From: Basidiobolus meristosporus CBS 931.73
Lineage: Eukaryota > Basidiobolomycota > Basidiobolomycetes > Basidiobolales > Basidiobolaceae
Assembly (NCBI GenBank): GCA_002104905.1
Contig: MCFE01000392.1
Location: 18,747 to 82,746 of the forward strand
DNA: 64,000 bases
Direction of reading: 5' to 3'
This document shows positions 1-12,243 of this stretch, piece by piece. Position 1 is the stretch's first letter. Each line of letters starts with the position of its first letter. Both the position numbers and the translations under genes were made by a program. The notes below the pieces were generated by a model that saw only the letters and a program-made list of their open reading frames with translations, was not told the origin of the DNA and ran no database searches.

Positions 1-2320
1 AATCTAGAAGCAAATCTACCTAAAGAAACAATGATGTGAAATGTAGTAAGAGGAATAGAAGTTAAGCCCAAAGTAACAGCAGCAGAGGTCTAGATATTTT
101 AAGAGAAGGATTGAAAACTTGTCTAAGCAATATGTATCAATATGCAAGATTCCTTCATTGGGCAAGTCCATGCTGCTGATGCAGCCAAAGCGGCATGGAG
201 ATCCCTAGAGAAGATCTCCAGAGCAAAGTTGGTGTCAAGCAACCCTTATTTATAAAGAAAACTCTTCTAGGTGAGGAAGAAGCCAGAGGATGACATGCCT
301 CAGCTGATTATCAGAATGAAGATAATTGCAGAAGAGTTTTACAGCTTTGATGTGGGTATAGATGTTGAAGTAAATGATAGCTGTCTGCATTGCAAATAAG
401 AAAAATATGTGCCACTCATACTTTCTTTTGAAAGCAGAGAAAACAATCTGACACAGACTCTATCATAAGAAGACTACTCTGTGAAGAGATCAGACATAGT
501 GACCAAGCACAGAAAGATGAAGATAATGCTTTATTCAGAGCAGAATGACACATAGAAGGAGGGAAAGCAATACAGCCACAGAGAACATGGCTGCTGTAAC
601 TACTGCAAGTAGCTAGGACACAGGGCAAGGAAATGCAAGAAAAACAAGCACACAAAAAACCAAAATAGAGCATACAAGCAATATAACCACAGATGAACAG
701 TTATTTGAGACTGCACAAGAGTGCGCAAGTAACAACAATAATGAAAATACATTGACTCTGAAGCAGCACATCATATTTGTGGTACCAGGGGGTGGTTCAG
801 CAGCTTGAAGACTATTTGTCAAAGAAAGCCTCATTGGAGATACAACACTTTACTAGAAGCCACTGCCAGTAGGCATTGGCAGTTAAAAACAAGTGATATT
901 ACAGGGGTACAGCAGCAAGACTGATCAATGTACTCTATATTCCTGCAATAGCTAAGAACTGACTCTCAGTGGGTAAAGCAAATACTCAGGGGCTGAGATT
1001 TGCTTTTACCCAGCAGATCTGCTTAATAATGAGTGATAATGGTCAATAATTTACTTTTGGAATCACAAACTGTAAAAGTGATAATGCAAGAACATTATAC
1101 CTGTGGATGTCAACATTGCTGAAACTGATGAAGCTAAATGTGGGTTATACCATCAAAGGCTAGGAAAGAATGGGGAACACAAAATGAGCCAACTGGTGAA
1201 AATTAAATAATTTTTTGACTTGACTACTCCATTCTAATCCTACTGAATGTCTGGAAGGGATCCTCATATGGCAAACAAGCTAAGCAAGGTTTTAAGAGCT
1301 CAGGAGGCACTAATACTGCAAGAATATTGCCTTGTGTATACTGAGATATATGTAGGCCCTATTGAAATAATAAAGAGTAATATTGGAAGTGAAATGGTGA
1401 ATTAGTAGATTGGCATGAAATTCACTTGGTGAATCATTGAGTTGTAACAGAGTATTAATACTTATTGCAGAACTAGTCAAGTGCAACTCTATGTGCATTA
1501 TTAGGGGAGACTCAGGAGTAGATGGGCCAAGTTTTAGCTCATTAATACAAGTAACAAATTCTCCTCAAATTATGTACTTCACTAACTTCTGATAATTTGC
1601 TGATATCTTACAAATCAATTTCTCAGTTTATAATCTGAAATATGTCATTTAGCTAAGTGCTAGTTCATAATATACTAATTATTAGATAGACTCCTAATAC
1701 TTCAACAGGACCATGAGAACAATGTGCTTTGGAGCTAAGAGATATTACACAGCATATAGTGAAGACAGGACAAAATATACAAGGGTGTACTACATAAAGA
1801 CAAAGAATAAGGCACTAGATGAGCTCAAGCACTTCAAGTACATGGCAGAAATGCAAACTGGGTGTAAATTGAAAGCATTTTAGAGTAACTATGGAGAAAA
1901 AAAATGCTCCAAGGAATTTGCAAAATACTGTTCACCTACTGGTACATTTCAGCACACCACTGTACCATATACTCAACAGCAAAAAGGAGTAGGTGAACAT
2001 GCAAATAGGACTTGAGCAGAGAAGGGACAATGTATGCTACATACTATGCAAATGGGCAACATGTGTTGGGCTGATGCTGCTGCTACCACACTATTCAATG
2101 AGAATGGATGTCTCACAACAGTACCCCAAGATTTTGCGCCCTTTAAGGTGTATACAGGGAGAAACACAGACCTCCAGCACTTCAGGATCCTTGGTAGTGA
2201 CTTCTTCAATCAAATCCCTGACAAATGTACTCAGAGTTGGATCCAAAAAGTAGTAACAGGATCTTTCTTGGCTATTAGGAGGATTCTCAATATTACATAT
2301 TGTACAATGGTAAGTTTGGT
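1..2320 (+). pseudogene. Copia-A3: decayed Ty1/copia gag-protease-integrase
   Basis: This stretch follows the Copia-A1 copy at 19014-20990 base by base, from Gag codon ~28 through the integrase core to just before reverse transcriptase, with many substitutions, stops and small indels. Recognisable remnants are the Gag region (100-480), the zinc-knuckle region near 590-640, the DSG protease region near 750, the GAG-preintegrase HHCC region (1130-1290) and the integrase core (1725-2110). The 5' LTR lies beyond the left edge. At about 2310-2322 the match stops and an opposite-strand Gypsy-A fragment begins. A ~350-bp insertion interrupts it at 1360-1710. It cannot encode a protein. Confidence 0.85.
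1360..1710. other. Unidentified ~350-bp insertion within Copia-A3
   Basis: Copia-A1 is continuous here (20378-20400), but Copia-A3 is split: the match ends at about 1359 and resumes at 1711. The flanks AGGCCC and AGGACC may be a decayed 5-6 bp target duplication. The ends read TATTGAAATA and TACTTCAAC, an imperfect inverted match. No coding potential is seen. It could be a solo LTR or a MITE; I cannot choose. Confidence 0.45.
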
Positions 2321-2321
2321 A

Positions 2322-2580
2322 AAAGGCTACATAATGTAACTTGTTTTCTGGAGCAATCCCCTTAACCTTGAAAGCTTTTTCAATCTGGAAGAGCCAAGTT
2401 CCCAGGTTTTGATTGACTTTGCCATGGTATTGATTGACCTTCAAACCAAATTTGCTCTTGACAGGGTTTTGCTGGCTTTGGGCCATGGTAGTCATTCCTT
2501 GCTGTTGCTGGCTTGGATCTTGAGTAACTTTTGCTGTTGGGCCAGGATTTGCTGCATAGCATTCTTTCATTCATGATTTT
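2322..2580 (-). pseudogene. Gypsy-A gag fragment (N-terminal)
   Basis: On the minus strand this encodes the first ~80 residues of the Gypsy-A Gag. It includes the glutamine-rich start and the segment with YHGKVN and LGTWLFQIE, and is closely similar to 16945-17202. The match stops at 2322, where Copia-A3 begins. Only the 5' end of a minus-strand Gypsy-A copy therefore survives, followed rightwards by leader and LTR. Confidence 0.85.
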
Positions 2581-2645
2581 TGGACATCTTAAGGGAGGCT
2601 TCTTCTTTCTTAAGGAAGGAGGTTTCTGATTATTGCTGCTACTAA

Positions 2646-3015
2646 TGTTACAAGTCTTGGTATAAAAGTTGTAGAGGAATAAGGAGTTTAGCTAGTATTG
2701 TACTCACTAAAACTTGAGCTCACTTTTATTGAAGTTCCAGCAGCTTCTTATATACATTTTGCCAGATCAGCTGTTGACTAATTGTGCTTTCCCAATGTAG
2801 GTTATAGCTAATGACTCATTTGATTGCATGATCATCACCAAATAATATCTTACTCAACATATCTATTCCTGTCTGGTAATGATCTGCTGCTTCATTTGCT
2901 GACTAATGCTACTGATCTGATAGATGATACTGATATATTGATAGGCTATATATATATTAAATTGATTTGATTAATAACTAATCTAACTTAGACATTCAAG
3001 TAGCAGATCATAACA
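2646..3015 (-). repeat. Gypsy-A 5' LTR (fragmentary copy)
   Basis: This is a 370-bp LTR beginning TGTTACAAGTC and ending CATAACA. It is homologous along its whole length to the LTRs at 12691-13059 and 17261-17629 but visibly more diverged. It borders Copia-B5 at 3016 directly, so this Gypsy-A copy had inserted into a Copia-B element. The opposite end of the insertion has been lost. Confidence 0.88.
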
Positions 3016-4133
3016 CATATGCCAAGAAACTGATCAGAATTCAGCCAAAACTCAAGCCAAAAAGTGTAAAATGCTTTTTTTAGGCTATTGTAAAGTGAGT
3101 AAAGCAAACATACTGTACAATGCCAGAGCAAAGAAGCTTCTCAAGTCTAGGGATGTGTTATTTGATAAAAACTCAAAATTTTCACACAAAATGAAATTAG
3201 ATGATAATCAAAATTTGATTGCAAGTCATCCAGTGGTCATGATTGAATCAGAGCAAATCAATAAAGTTGTCTATACTTTGAGGGAACTTACAATTGTGGC
3301 TCAGCCTGAATCAGTGTCCAAAGTATCCCAGCAGTGCTCATTCCAGTATTACAATTCAGGCAATCCAACAAGACCAGAAAGAGCCCATATTATTACATTA
3401 ATCAGGCTAGAAACTTAATATATGCCAATTCAGTTTGTATTGATGAGCCCCAGACGGCAAAAGAGGCCATAAATAGCCTTCAGAGAAAATATTGAAGATC
3501 TGCAATGACTGGGGATTCTCAGGTCCTGATAGAGAATCAAAGTTGGGACTTGGTCAAGTTACCAATCAACTAAGTATTATATGGATGCCAATGGGTCTTC
3601 AGGACAAAATGTGAGTACTAAATGTACTACACATTCTTTGCCCAAGAGTTCTCCCCAGAGTCCTACCCAAAGTCCCCCAGTATCCTCCCTATGATTCGCC
3701 TACATATCCTCCCTCCTATTCCTGCCCTTATCTAGTTAGAACACTTACCATAACAGGAAGGTACTCACACCCCTATTTTATAACACATTATCTATCATCT
3801 AAGCCCCCCCAAGTGATATATATATACCTATCCAACTGAACCAAGTGAAGGGACAAGAGGATTTGGATGGAATAAACACAAGTCTTTATTACCTTGCTAC
3901 CTTGTATTGGAAGCTATTCTAAACCAAGTGGTACTGACTTGACCTACAAGCTCTCCTGCTCACCAAGTACAGTCAGTAACAACTCACACAAAATACAAGG
4001 CTGATGGTAAAACCATGAGATACAAGGCAAGACTTGTGGTCAAAGGGTACTCTCAAACAAATGGATATTACAATGCTGAGATCTTTGCACTGGTCACCAA
4101 GTTTAATTCTACTAGATGATTATTGGCTGTTTC
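3016..4133 (+). pseudogene. Copia-B5: decayed integrase C-terminus to reverse transcriptase
   Basis: It matches Copia-B1 from 58414 to about 59150, that is, the end of integrase, the variable linker and the start of reverse transcriptase (GCRWVFKTK and [12 protein letters not shown] regions). Stops and indels are scattered; the longest open piece is about 115 codons at 3071-3418. It is interrupted at 3611-3989 by a solo LTR and cut off at 4133 by the Gypsy-C LTR. Left of 3016 lies the Gypsy-A LTR. Confidence 0.85.
3611..3989 (+). repeat. Solo LTR of another retroelement, TSD AAAAT
   Basis: A 379-bp block splits Copia-B5 cleanly: the coding match ends in AAAAT at 3606-3610 and resumes with AAAAT at 3990-3994. 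The block starts GTGAGT and ends ACTCAC, contains a TATATATATA stretch near 3820, and has an AATAAA signal near 3870. This fits a solo LTR on the plus strand left by recombination. The family is not otherwise present in the window. Confidence 0.75.
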
Positions 4134-5212
4134 TGTCATGATTACATGGCATCCTTGGCCGTTCATGATTTGAAAAATTAAGTCAGTGAAGAAATCCTAG
4201 TTCCTACTAGAAAGTTTTACTACATTCTAGCTACTTCTGGAAAGCTCCAAGTCAATATTACCCAATGGAGCATTCTATGGAAGCTTCCCTTTGGAATTCA
4301 TGTAGCCCAATACCATATATGGTAATTTCATATCATGGGACTTATTTATATGATCAGCTGACTCTTGGCATATCCCCATATGGTGCTCTAGTTTGTTTCT
4401 TATTATATTTCTATCTTGGCACACTGACTGTGCCTCACCCCAGAAACCCATCAGTATTAGCCAATAACTCTTGGCATCCATATTGCCAAAAAGTGTATGT
4501 AGTTCTATCTCCCTGTATGTATTCCTCAGTCTGATAAGCATAGGTCCTGAATAAATAGCCCTGCCTAGGAAACACACCTTGCCTTGTTGATCCACACCTA
4601 AATCCTTTCCTGGTTCTGCCTTGCCAAGCTCTGCTCTCCTATCTTGTGTCTGTTCATAGCAGTTTTATCAGACTCCTCTTGACTTGCCTTTAGATCTCTG
4701 CCTTCTACCCACAGTTCTTGAGAAGAACTTGTAAAGGAATACCAACCATAAGTATCACCCTGCATCTTTCCATAGTCTTATCCTCAAAAGGCAAATATAA
4801 TTTGTCTTTGTAAAATTATTGGCCAATGCTGCATTCACTATATTACACTGCTGGTGTAGTAACAGTAGTAACAGTGTTGGAAGCTTTAGTACAATACCCT
4901 ATCAAAGGATGTTCAAGCAAGTACCATCTGAAGTGATGCTAACTTATTCAAAGTTGGGGATTGTAACTCAATAATTATATTCTTAACAAACTAGTGGCTT
5001 TATAACCCACATATTAGCTAGTAGTATTCAGTATTCCTGAGCAAGATATACTCCACTACTAAGTTCAGTGGCTCCTAAAATGAATTCTGAGGTTTCATCA
5101 ACATAGTCAAACACTACTTGTAACTATAGCCTAATTGGTACTTAACAGATCAAGCAAAAGTTGGTTGTATCTCTGGCCTGTTCACTGGATTCACCCAGAT
5201 ATAGTTCTCCCT
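4134..5212 (+). repeat. Gypsy-C LTR, about 1.1 kb
   Basis: It begins TGTCATGATTACATG immediately after Copia-B5 and precedes a Gypsy Gag. AATAAA lies at about 4549. The 3' half (4730-5050) is recognisably related to the Gypsy-B LTR, sharing for example the AAGTTGGGGATTGTA block. The first ~200 bp match the fragment at 42014-42300. The right boundary is estimated from a TGGCAGCAACC primer-binding-like site near 5214. Confidence 0.65.
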
Positions 5213-5267
5213 TTTGGCAGCAACCAACTCCCCTCTACTCAATGACTACCATACCCTCCTTACAGAA

Positions 5268-7737
5268 ATGGAGCTGACATTTGGCAACATTGATCAAGCC
5301 AGAGCTGCTGTCAACAACATCAAGAACTTGAAGCAAGGAATCAGACCTGATCAGCCTATCCTCTGAATTCTGGCCACTAGCCAGTGATTTGGGTCTTTGG
5401 GGTGATGCTACCCTAATTGGTCAGTGTCAAGATGGACTCAATGATGCAGTCAGTGACCAACTACTAACACTCCTGGACCCAACTACCTTGGGTGAAGCAT
5501 ACATCAAGTAATTTAGGGTAGGGTGACCATGTGACAATTGCCTTTTCCAGAAGAAACAGAAGTTCAGACATACTTATCAGCCAACCTCCTTCCCGGTAAT
5601 CCAGTCACCTGGTACAAAGCTTAATGATCCTATGAAAAATGACAGTGCCAAATACAAGAAAACTACAAAAGAAGAAAGATCTAGATGTCAACAGGAAACC
5701 TCTGCCTTTACTGTGGCCAATCAGGCCACTTTGCCAAGTCTAGTTCCAGCCAGAAGTCCAGCTACAAACTCATACAATCATCCAGTGAACAGCCTTCTCC
5801 AGAGTTGTTGGGAAGCTCCAGTGTCCGGATACAATGACAGGCTTGTAATTGGACCCTCCCATGAAAATTTAACATAGTTAAGAAGCATCATATGCTACAG
5901 AGTCCATCAGACCTGAAGAATGCCTGTCAACATCCATATCCCTGAATCCAGTCCTGTCCATATCCTTGCACTCATAAATTCTGGTGCTTCCTCCTATTTC
6001 ATTGACCAGTCCTTTGGCCAGAAGTACAACATCCCTACTATCCGGAAGTCCTGTCCTGTTCAAGTAGAAGTCATTGATGGAAAATACCTCTCTATTGGTG
6101 CTGTTACCCATGGGATATGTTTACTTGAGCTATCCAGTACTGGTCACCATGAGACACTAGCCTTCATCATCAACTTTCCCCATTACCCCATAGTTCTTGG
6201 AAGCTCATGGCTTAGTTACCATAGCCCAGCTATCAACCGGTAGTCCAAAACCCTGACATTCCCCAGAGTCCATCATGTCAGCTCTGTGAAAGCACCTGAC
6301 TTATCAGGTGAAGAAGTATCTTTTCCCAAGCTACCCCAGACCCAAGAGCCCATCATCACTGAAGAAACCCCCTCCATGTGTTTGATAAGAAGAAAGCAGA
6401 ATTACTCCTGGTGCCTAGATGCCATAATTGTCCCATTGACCTTCAAAATCAAAAAACCCCACCTTTTGGCCCTCTCTACAGCCTCTCACTGCCTGAGTTG
6501 AAAGAACTCCATTACAATACCAAAGAAAACCTCCAGACAGGCTTTATTCAGCTCTCCAAGTCCCCAGCTGGTGCCCCAATCCACTTTGTCAAAAAAGAGT
6601 ATGGCACCCTAGAATGTATGTAGACTATTGTGCACTGAATAAGATTACTTCAAGAGCTGCTACCCTTTGCCCCCAATCAACACCCTGCTGTATCAACTCT
6701 CTGCTGCAAAAGTATTTACCATAATTGATCTCAGAGGAGCTTATAACCTTGTCAGGATCAAGCGTGGTGATGAATGTATAACTCCTTCTTTTGTGCCCCC
6801 TGCTTGCTCACCCTGACCTTGAGGAACCTTTCATCATACAAACTAATGCCTCCAACTTTGCCCTTGGTACCATCCTTTCCCAGTATGATGACAAGAATGT
6901 GCTACAACCCATTGTATTTTACTTTTGAGAATTTACTCCATCTGAAGTAAACTATGATATCTATGACAAGAAACTACTTATAATCATTGATGCTTTTAAA
7001 TAATGAAGACACTACCTTGTTTGTTCATCCCAAAAGATAAAGATCTTGTATGACCACCAGAACCTTGAGTACTTTACCACCTGAAAAGTACTAAACCAGA
7101 GACAAGCCAAATGGTCCCTCTTCCTGTCTAGCTTTGACTTTGCCATCACCTATAGACCAGGGGTGAAACAACAAAACCTGATGCTCTCTCCAGAACGGCA
7201 GAGTAATCCCTCAAAGTAGGAGATGATGCCTGTAGGCAAATGAAATACCCTGTACTCAACAAAATACACTTTGAGCTCCTTGCAATCCAGTCCTCCAGTA
7301 TTCTAGCTCCTGTACTCCTTAAGAAAGTCAGGACCAGCCAAGCCACCAACTCCATAGCAGCAACAATCAAGAAATATTTCAAGTCTCCCACTGACCCAGC
7401 ACCCAAGTTCACAAACCTCCAGTACCTACATCTAGTCAATAACATCATCTATCACAAGCACCAACTATTTATCCTATACCTTGATACCCAGTTGGATATC
7501 ATCCATTCTTGCCATGATTCAATGGCTGCAGGACATCTTGGTACTGCCAAGACCATGAATGCAATTAAGAGACTTCTGGTGGTGCAAGATGATATCCCTT
7601 GTCAAGGAGTACATCTAATCCTGTGATACATGTAATTGTGCAAAATCAGCCAGACACCAGCCATATGGCCTTCTTCAACCCTTGTCAATCCCTGACCAGC
7701 AATGGCAGTAAATCTCAATGGACTTCATCACTTATAA
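5268..7737 (+). pseudogene. Gypsy-C gag-pol remnant, RT core deleted
   Basis: The start is ATG at 5268. Gag has a CX2CX4H zinc-knuckle remnant near 5700-5735. A protease segment runs from 5920 to 6240; its active-site triad reads NSG instead of DSG. The start of reverse transcriptase (6400-6770) runs up to a GAYNLVRIK block, then the sequence jumps directly to an RNase H segment (6815-7020), so fingers, palm and the YxDD box are missing. The RNase H-integrase tether and zinc-binding domain follow (7030-7600). At about 7737, just past the first integrase Asp region, it joins the CACTA gene2 fragment. Many stops are present. Confidence 0.85.
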
Positions 7738-7945
7738 TCAGAGAGCCTGAGGAGTCTGCATTATTACCTTCAATGGGCACACTGTCCACAGGGCCTTTTT
7801 TGGATGAAGCCCTGCTTTTTGTACTGAATGTCAAAGCAGACTATTGTCCAACTGTACTTCTGTTGCCATCAGCAGTGGGGTTTGGTTGAGGTCTAGACAA
7901 CTTTGCTTTATTTTTTAGTGGCACATATATGGAAGTGAATCAAAT
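7738..7945 (-). pseudogene. CACTA gene2, N-terminal fragment (copy 1)
   Basis: On the minus strand this reads the gene2 N-terminus, with the NPTAD-like and GPVDSV regions. It is homologous to 27886-28080 (+) and 41410-41603 (-). The start region carries a small insertion and an early stop. It is divergent from the tnp2 gene at 8147 and cut off at 7738 by Gypsy-C. Function is unknown; see the gene2 copy at 27886. Confidence 0.7.
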
Positions 7946-8146
7946 CAAAGGGGAAATAGCGTTACATATATGTGTGTATGTGGTGCCACAACTTTATTTG
8001 TAATGCTTACTATGGTAGGTCATCATTGAATCTTACAATCATGTAGGTTCAATGTCTCAAATTCAAGACTGTCTTTAATCCATATGAGTATTGACCAAGA
8101 GGTGATATGATAGCGTTACATTGTTGAAGGTCAAACTGTTTGCCCC
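7946..8146. promoter_or_regulatory. Conserved divergent spacer between gene2 and tnp2
   Basis: About 200 bp separate the two divergent starts. The same spacer is kept with few differences at 41604-41824 and, more diverged, at 27681-27885. A TATA-like stretch lies about 40 nt upstream of the tnp2 ATG; it is clearest at 41784-41790 (TATAAAA). A bidirectional promoter is inferred. Confidence 0.55.
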
Positions 8147-11100
8147 ATGGACAAGACTACTTTGACTCAGCGTTGTAAGAGAAGAGAAAAAAGACTATGT
8201 GGCTATTGTGGCAAACTTCTCAGCCATGAAGCACACAAACAGCATGGGAAGTATTACAAGGATCACAGCCAGTGTTTTGCCACCCAAGTCATGTTTGACC
8301 ATTAATTGAACACTACTGTACCAACATTATCTTGCCAGCCAGTTGATATATTTGTATTGGCACCTGACTGTATTTGTCACCTTGCGCAAACTGAGTCAGG
8401 TGAGTTTGTGATGCCTTTAGGCTCACCTCAGCCTTCTGGATATGGCACACATAGTGATAGCTCTGATAAAGAAGGTTCACTGATAGCTGTTGAGCCTATC
8501 TCCCCTAACAACAGTACCACATAAGAGCCTGGTCAAGTCCCTATATGCAATGAGACAACACCTGTTGAAACAAATGCCAAGGATACTTTATGGTGCCAAG
8601 TGAGCCCAGTAATCCATCTACTGGTGAATGATGTAATGTTGTGGCTAAAAAAGTGGCATGTCTCCACTAATATTAGTAATGGTGCTTTGAGGATTTATTA
8701 CTACTTGTTGCCATAATCATACTAGCATGCAACTTGCCATGTACATGGTACAAGTGGACAATCATCATGCGGTTGGCAACCTATGATCCCAAGACTGTCC
8801 TGATTCCAGCATGTGTTAACAGTTGAATGGCATTTGCATCCAAAAATGCTACCATTGCAACATGTCCAAATTGTCAGGAATCCACCACAATTGAGGGAAA
8901 ACATTGTTGACACTCCGGATATATTCTGGTCATATCCCATCTGAGGAAGCTGATGCAGTCCAACAAATATTGCAAAGCTATACGGTACCGCACCTAGTAT
9001 CAATCAAGCACAAACATATCCAGTATATTTGATGGCAAACATTACAAACAGCCAAGAAGTAAGGGCTACTATGAAGGTATGTATGACCATGACTTTGCTT
9101 TAGCACTTGATGAATTCTCATTGAACAAGCACTCAACCAGCAAATCTGGTTGGCCACCAATTCTCTTCAATATGAATCTGCCACCCATCTTACAATATCA
9201 GAGCAATAATTTGATGGTAGTCTCACTGGTATCTGGGCCTAAATCACCGTCCAACCTGGATAGCAACCTGAATCCATTGCTGGATAAATTCTGTATGCTT
9301 TCCAGCATGATAATGGTAAATGGCCATCATGTAAAAGCTGATATAATTATCTGCATTGGAGATACCACAGCCATCAGCAAGATAGCAGGTTTTTCTGGGC
9401 ACAATAGATGGTATTGCTTTCATATGTGTGAGATCCAGGGGATTTACTCCATAACTCACACACATTATTAGTACTCAAACACTGGCACTAAGAACATCAT
9501 TTTTCCACAGAGAGAACATACAGAAGTAAGCCTGCAAATGCAGCAAAGTTGGCAAGGTATAAGCCATTAGCTGGAGTATGGAATCAATTGGAGACCAGAG
9601 ATACTTAAGATAGAGGGTATCTGTTGGAGCAAAAGCTTTTCGCTAGGAGCAATGCATTTGCCTTTCAACAATATCCCTATACTGATGACCAAGTTGTGCA
9701 TGAGGCATTTCAAGCTAAATGAGCCCTTCAAGATACCGGAGAAATTTGTAAGAATTGGCAAGATATTACAGAGTATCTATTACCCTAAGTACTTCTCATG
9801 GGCTCCAATTAATATTCATATGCTTAGGTGACAATACAAATGCAAAGACTGGATGAACTGGATATGTATTTATTCAAATGGTGTTCTGAAGTCATTCCTT
9901 CCAAGAGTACATTGGAAGCATTGGGAGTAATATGTGGACATTGTAGGAATATATATCCAGAAGCGGATCACCAATGCCAACTTGACACATCTACAGTTGT
10001 TGTGTGAAGAGTTTGTGACAGGATTTGAGCTGCTATGTTACAAATATAAAGCAGAATGTGTAGATCTCTGCCATTACTGTAACTATTCTCTACTCCATCT
10101 TGCACAATGTGAGGAGTATATTGGGCCTTGCTTCACCTTTTGGGAGTTTCCTATCCAGTGGATGTGTGGGGAGATAGGAAGACAAGTCAAGTTGCAAGTA
10201 CTACCATATCCCAATCTCATCAAGAATATTACCTTCAAGTCTGTCATTGATGTGATGAGTTGGCACATGGTGAACAGCCAGAAAGGGCTCAAAAATACTG
10301 AGGACAAATGTGCACATGGAGACACCCATGCCTATGGCATTAAGAAGCTGAGCAGTCCCAATGTGTGGGTAATCAGTTAAGTAATGCAAAGTTAGGTTGG
10401 GTGCAACAAGCAACTAAATAATATCAGGAAAACTCTACCAAGGTATGCCAGATTTCTCATGGTCACAAGCCAGCTTCTACACCATTCAATACAGAATTCA
10501 CACAAACAAAAGCCAGAATGCACCTACAGGGGGGATTAGAAGCCAGCAGGGAGATAGAATATATTGGCTAAATACCAAGAAGTTCTTTGCTGATATTCAG
10601 GAGGTATTCACGGCAGAGGTGGCAACAACTGAGCATATGTTTACAAGATGTATATGTTACCAGCAGTAAAAGGTATATGGCAACTTTGCAAGTATCACAC
10701 TCAAAAGCCATAAAGTTGAGGTGATAAAAGTGTGTCAATTGCGGCAGGTGTGTGTGTTTGAAAGGTCAGTAAGCAGGAGGCCATAGTTTTTTTGATTCAA
10801 ACTATGTATGGAATACCCAAGGTAGTAGTGGGTAAGCAAATAAAGAGGGGTGATTCTACAGTGGAATATATGATTGCACAAGGGGAGGTAGAAGAAGGAA
10901 ATACCATTTGGTATGCTGGTATGGTAGCATTATACAGAACCAGCAGTAGGCCATCATACCGCCAATATAATACCATCAGAGTCTTGCTGTAAGGCCTTCA
11001 AAATACCGTCAAGTTTCTTGCCACATAAGGCAGTTGGATGTCCTTGCCAACTGGATCCACATAAAATAGTAATAGAGCGCAGAAAGACCGCAACAATACC

Positions 11101-11235
11101 ATGCAAATATTGTCAAGTTTTATCCCTGTATTTGGTTGTAAAGTTAGTGAAACACTATTATGATCCCATCATAAGATTGTTAAGAGGGTCACTAATTCCA
11201 TGCTGCTGTAATTATGATGGTCTCTAAACAGGAAT
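8147..11235 (+). pseudogene. tnp2: tnp2-type (CACTA/EnSpm) transposase, copy 1, decayed
   Basis: ATG at 8147 opens a protein with an N-terminal CGYCGK...H...H motif, possibly a zinc finger. The tnp2 signature region follows at 8840-9460: a CPNCQES block, then YDHDFALALDEFSL, then SGWPPILFNMNLPP, then SGPKSPSN with NPLLD, ending in a C-rich WYCFHMC block. This order is that of the tnp2 transposase family in basidiomycete CACTA elements. More of the protein follows at 9934-10380 and 10445-11000. Stops and frameshifts break it repeatedly. It shares a spacer with gene2 to the left and runs into gene3 to the right. The DNA-cleaving role is inferred from the family. Confidence 0.75.
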
Positions 11236-11238
11236 TCA

Positions 11239-12243
11239 ATGGCTGATACAGATTGCATTTACCCACAGGACCAAATTATTTTTCATAGGGAGGTATATAA
11301 CAAGACAAATATTCAAGTCCAGAATGTGCTGAGAGTGAGGGGATTTGCAGAGGAAGCTGTGTGCAATGAATGCCTTGCACAATTTGCACAGTACAGGCTG
11401 GATGTATCTGGTTTGTGCCTTAACTTAGGGAGCCAAAGAGATTTTGAATATGTTTTATCTCAAATGACTAATGTAATAAATGTTATATTAGTGGAGCTAA
11501 GTGGCTTCTGAGAGCAATACACACAGGACTCATTAAGGCAACAGTTCCAAAGTATTGGACAGACAGTAAGTGAACACCTTGAGGAATCGAAAGGTGAGCT
11601 TCAGGAGGACGCATACTGACCGCAAGCAACTGTGTTAAGATTGCACCAGAATGCCTTGCCGGATTCCTTACCATCCCCTGCAATGTTGGCATGCCAGTGC
11701 ATGTCAGTACTACCTATGCCAACACCCTTCACAAGTGTGCCCTGCATCAAGTCAGTGCACATCACTTTAACATGAATGCTTCAGAACAAAATTACCAGAA
11801 CTCACCTTACTGCTCATGTAGACACAATTCCATTGGAGTAGGCAAAGTTGCATCAACATGTAACAGCACATCAAGCTCAGCCAAGGGCTATACCAAAACA
11901 TCAGGTTGCAACTGTGCATACAAATACACCTGAGCATCAGCAAGTTACTTGTGGTGAACTGACTGACAATCACCCACAGGAAGTGCCTCCACCACCAGAA
12001 CCTTTGGCAAGTAAAGAACACATCAGCACATGGTACTTCATGTGGGTTCTGCTATATCATCTGGAGCAATTCAGTGCAGCCAAGCCCCAGCATTACACTC
12101 ATCACTTAGGAAGCAAAATACTGACTGCAAGTACACAAGTAGCCAAGAGGATAGTCAACAAGGAAGTAGTTCAGGTGTGCAAAGTGAATAACTACTAAAC
12201 ACCTCAGTGGTAATCCCTGTGAGAAAAAAACCTAGGAGAAGAT
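11239..12243 (+). pseudogene. CACTA gene3, copy 1 (unknown function)
   Basis: The reading begins near ATG 11239. It shows a conserved block with NVLRVRGF and CLAQFAQYRLDVSGLCLNLGS, a linker rich in Ser, Pro, Gln and His, and a basic C-terminus PVRKKPRRR just before a stop at about 12243. The same blocks occur on the minus strand at 35148-36284, so it is a real element gene. This copy has several stops. The basic tail may be a nuclear signal (inference). I do not recognise the family. Confidence 0.6.

Noticed and set aside
2034-2339. 101-codon open frame on the plus strand
   Set aside because: It lies within the Copia-A3 integrase decay and crosses the junction into reversed Gypsy-A gag; chance openness.
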